Part shown: positions 5,306 through 7,358 of the stretch, piece by piece
How positions within the stretch are numbered: position 1 is the first letter of the stretch
Layout of the letters: every line of letters begins with the position of its first letter
Assembly: GCA_900547015.1 (NCBI GenBank)
Contig: URFD01000081.1
Location: forward strand, 1 to 7,358
DNA length: 7,358 nt
Source: an uncultured Oscillospiraceae bacterium
GTDB lineage: Bacteria; Bacillota; Clostridia; Oscillospirales; Ruminococcaceae
Direction of reading: 5' to 3'
Made by a program: the position numbers and the translations under genes
The notes under the pieces: model-generated
The model's database searches: none
The model's input: the letters and a program-made list of their open reading frames with translations, nothing else
What the model was told of the DNA's origin: nothing

Positions 5306-6331
5306 ATGGGCTTTCCAAAAGAAATCTATGACAGGGCAGCGGCGGTGCTGTCGGAGCGCAGACAGTATGCGAAGGAGCAGACCCTGATTCGGCGCCAGCA
5401 GATTTATGCGCTGCTGCCGCAAATCGAACAGATTGACCGACAGCTTTCCCAAATCGGGATGAAAACGATACAGGCGGTTGCAGGAGCTCCCGATGAGCTG
5501 GAGCAGATCATCGAGCGGCTGAAAACGCAGAGCTTGGGTTTGCAGAAGCAGCGGGACGATCTGCTGTCAGCCGCAGGTCTGCTGGAAATTTATCGGGACG
5601 ACAACCATACCTGCAAGAAATGTCAGGATACCGGGTATCTGGGAACCCAGCGCTGCGAGTGTTTTCAGCAGCTGCTTCGGGAGGCGGCGTTTGATGCTCT
5701 GGGCGCTTCCAGTCCGCAGAACTGCCGGTTTGATAATTTTTCGCTGGACTACTACAGCGCACAGACAGCGCCGAACGGTGTAGTTCCACGGCACAAGATG
5801 GCACAGGTTAAAAATTTTTGTGAGGACTATGCCCGCAACTTCTCGGTGCAGAGCCATCAGCGGCTTGGCCAGCATCAGCCCTCCTCGCCGAGTCTGCTGT
5901 TTATGGGCAATACCGGACTTGGCAAGACCCACCTCTCGCTGGCAATTGCCGGGGAGGTCATCCGCAAGGGATACGGGGTGGTCTACGGCTCCTCGCAAAA
6001 TCTGATGGCACGGCTGGAAAAGGAAAAGTTCAGCTACTCCTATCAGGATGAGCAGCAGCAGAGCTATCTGTCGCTGGTGCTGGAGTGCGACCTGCTGATT
6101 CTGGACGACTTGGGGACGGAATTTTTGAGCCAGTTTGTGACCTCGACCCTGTACCACATCATCAACACCCGTCTCTTAGAAAACAGACCGACCATCATCA
6201 GCACCAACCTTTCCTTCCAGGAAATCAGCAAGCGGTATACAGACCGTCTGGCATCCCGACTGTTTGGCGGCTACACACAGTTTGAATTTGTCGGACGGGA
6301 TATTCGGATTCAAAGCAAGATTATGGGGTGA
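5306..6331 (+). CDS. DnaC-like AAA+ ATPase, replicative helicase loader
   Basis: This 341-aa protein is a DnaC/DnaI-type loader of the AAA+ class, expected to place the DnaB-type helicase on DNA together with DnaD. The N-terminal half is a long helical, coiled-coil-like segment (about 10-95) followed by a Cys4 motif, CKKC at 103-106 and CEC at 117-119, likely a zinc-binding module for helicase contact. The ATPase core has Walker A GNTGLGKT (201-208), Walker B DLLILDD (262-268), sensor 1 at STN (Asn301) and the YTDRLASRLFG segment (311-321), whose arginines (Arg314, Arg318) suit the family's arginine-finger position. ATG 5306 is preceded by AGGAG (5296-5300) at 5 nt; a TTG at 5279 would add nine residues but is less likely. 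No key residue is missing. Confidence 0.93.
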   Translation: MGFPKEIYDRAAAVLSERRQYAKEQTLIRRQQIYALLPQIEQIDRQLSQIGMKTIQAVAGAPDELEQIIERLKTQSLGLQKQRDDLLSAAGLLEIYRDDNHTCKKCQDTGYLGTQRCECFQQLLREAAFDALGASSPQNCRFDNFSLDYYSAQTAPNGVVPRHKMAQVKNFCEDYARNFSVQSHQRLGQHQPSSPSLLFMGNTGLGKTHLSLAIAGEVIRKGYGVVYGSSQNLMARLEKEKFSYSYQDEQQQSYLSLVLECDLLILDDLGTEFLSQFVTSTLYHIINTRLLENRPTIISTNLSFQEISKRYTDRLASRLFGGYTQFEFVGRDIRIQSKIMG

Positions 6332-6335
6332 GTTT

Positions 6336-7100
6336 ATGTATAGCGAAAAAGAACGCGCCAAGCTGTTGATTCAGGCGGCAACGGTGGTTTCGACCTATCC
6401 CGAGATCGAGGGAATCGTTCAGGTGGGCTCCGGCGTGGAGCGGTTTCCGGACGCATACTCGGACATCGATTTGATTCTTGCGACCTTTCAGGAGGAGCAG
6501 GTGCCGCAGGTGAGAAAACGGCTGGACAAGCTGTTTACCGATGCGCTGTACCTGCGCGAAAAGCCGTTGCCGGGCGGGATGTTCCTCTATGTGTTTTTAA
6601 AAAACGGATTGGAATTTGATGTGGTGCTCCTGCCGACAGCAGCTCTTCAGGTGCGTTCTGCTCAGTGGAAAATCATCACCGACAAGACCGGGCAGGTGCT
6701 CAACCGGATGCACAGCTCGCAGCTGGAAGGGATGGATAATCAGGCATTTCGGGACACGCTGGTGGAGTGGGAGTTTGAAATCGTCTATGCCCTGCGAACT
6801 ATCCTCTTTGAGATCCAGCGGGAAAATTATCTGTATGTTCTGTCCCGGATGGAATTTGTGCGGGACAAGCTGATTCAGCTGCAATGCTACTATGAAAAAA
6901 AGGAAAAGCACCAGTTTAAGGACTATCGGGTTTTGGATCGGGATTTCCAGCTTCGACTGCGTGCGACCTACCCGCGGGAATTTGAGCGCCAGCCGATGTT
7001 GGTGTGTGCCCAGCGCCTGCTGCAAATCTTCCTCAAGCAGCACGAGGACAACAATATGTGGGAAATCGACCCGAGGATGCTGGATATTCTAAAAATATAA
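6336..7100 (+). CDS. Nucleotidyltransferase-fold protein (AadE/ANT(6)-like layout)
   Basis: This 254-aa protein has the polymerase-beta nucleotidyltransferase signature: VGSGVERFPDAYSDIDLIL (residues 30-48), with Gly31-Ser32 and the metal-binding pair Asp43 and Asp45, plus the third acid Asp95 in LEFDVVLLP. The C-terminal half (about 135-240) is all-helical, like the substrate-binding half of aminoglycoside 6-adenylyltransferases and lincosamide nucleotidyltransferases. All catalytic acids are present, so it should be active, but chromosomal relatives have diverse or unknown substrates and resistance should not be assumed. The start at ATG 6336 is 4 nt after the DnaC-like stop, with GGGGTGAG (6325-6332) as a weak ribosome site, which suggests translational coupling. 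An upstream in-frame ATG at 6264 would overlap the loader by 68 nt and is less likely. Confidence 0.85.
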   Translation: MYSEKERAKLLIQAATVVSTYPEIEGIVQVGSGVERFPDAYSDIDLILATFQEEQVPQVRKRLDKLFTDALYLREKPLPGGMFLYVFLKNGLEFDVVLLPTAALQVRSAQWKIITDKTGQVLNRMHSSQLEGMDNQAFRDTLVEWEFEIVYALRTILFEIQRENYLYVLSRMEFVRDKLIQLQCYYEKKEKHQFKDYRVLDRDFQLRLRATYPREFERQPMLVCAQRLLQIFLKQHEDNNMWEIDPRMLDILKI

Positions 7101-7111
7101 GTGAGTGGAAA

Positions 7112-7128
7112 CAATCCTGTCAGGATTG
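7112..7128. repeat. 17-nt palindrome between the nucleotidyltransferase and membrane protein genes
   Basis: CAATCCTGTCAGGATTG has perfect 8-nt arms around one central base. It lies 12 nt after the preceding stop codon and directly before the AAAGGA ribosome site (7131-7136) of the next gene. In RNA it could form a 7-bp stem with a 3-nt loop; in DNA it could be an operator. No T-run follows, so it is not an intrinsic terminator on the plus strand. Confidence 0.5.
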
Positions 7129-7140
7129 AGAAAGGACAAC

Positions 7141-7358
7141 ATGAGAAGTCTGTTTCTGGAAGCAGTGCCGACCAACCTTGTAGATGAGGTTGTCAGCGTC
7201 AGCGGACAGTTTGAACACAACCTTCGCCAGTTTGCGGACACCATCTGGAAAAATCGCGGCAATATCGTCTGGAACCTCTTTTTGATTTTGCTGGTTTTTC
7301 TGCTGAGCAAGCTGGTCTTGCGCAGCGTTTCGGCGATGACGGCACGGGTGCTCAAAAG
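7141..7358 (+). CDS. Membrane protein N-terminus, possibly MscS-type channel (partial)
   Basis: The gene starts at ATG 7141, with AAAGGA (7131-7136) 4 nt upstream, and runs off the right edge after 72 codons. Residues 1-39 form an amphipathic, probably helical region (VDEVVSVSGQFEHNLRQFAD). A membrane helix follows at about 42-60 (IVWNLFLILLVFLLSKLVL), then a basic segment (RSVSAMTARVLK). A short leader, a first helix and then basic residues is the usual beginning of MscS-family mechanosensitive channels, which relieve turgor on osmotic downshift. The diagnostic pore and beta domain lie outside the window, so the family call is tentative. It is 40 nt downstream of the nucleotidyltransferase and probably in the same transcript. 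Confidence 0.6.
   Translation, partial: MRSLFLEAVPTNLVDEVVSVSGQFEHNLRQFADTIWKNRGNIVWNLFLILLVFLLSKLVLRSVSAMTARVLK

Overview
The window looks like an ordinary chromosomal segment of a moderately GC-rich Bacillota (Clostridia), most like the Oscillospiraceae/Ruminococcaceae. The support is a YtaF-type membrane protein, a TSCPD-domain protein, a DnaD-plus-DnaC-like primosome pair, purine-rich Shine-Dalgarno sites and sigma-A promoters close to consensus. I see no insertion sequence, phage gene, CRISPR array or rRNA. The family placement is inference.

Left end (1-224): the 5' part of a minus-strand tRNA-Ser(GGA), cut by the window edge, with a perfect-consensus promoter. Facing away from it is a plus-strand YtaF/MntP-family membrane protein (225-878). 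A 102-codon orphan gene (986-1294) follows, with its own promoter.

Minus-strand cluster (3807 down to 1329): PHP-domain phosphoesterase, small TSCPD protein, a candidate terminator, an unrecognised 228-aa protein with a hydrophobic N-terminus, and a gamma-carbonic-anhydrase-like protein. The first two genes are driven by a strong promoter at 3868-3896. The last two sit close together and are probably cotranscribed.

Divergent regulatory region (3808-4104): back-to-back sigma-A promoters with three exact copies of TTTTACCG around them, one inverted. This is the most system-like noncoding signal here.

Plus-strand operon (4105 to the right edge): a DnaD-domain replication-initiation protein, a DnaC-like AAA+ helicase loader with a Cys4 motif, a nucleotidyltransferase-fold protein starting 4 nt after the loader's stop codon, and the start of a membrane protein, possibly an MscS-type channel, cut by the right edge. 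The first two genes would work together to load the replicative helicase. The nucleotidyltransferase's role there is unknown.

I found no convincing undescribed multi-gene system. The best leads are the shared motif in the divergent promoter region, the nucleotidyltransferase inside the primosome operon and two unrecognised proteins.
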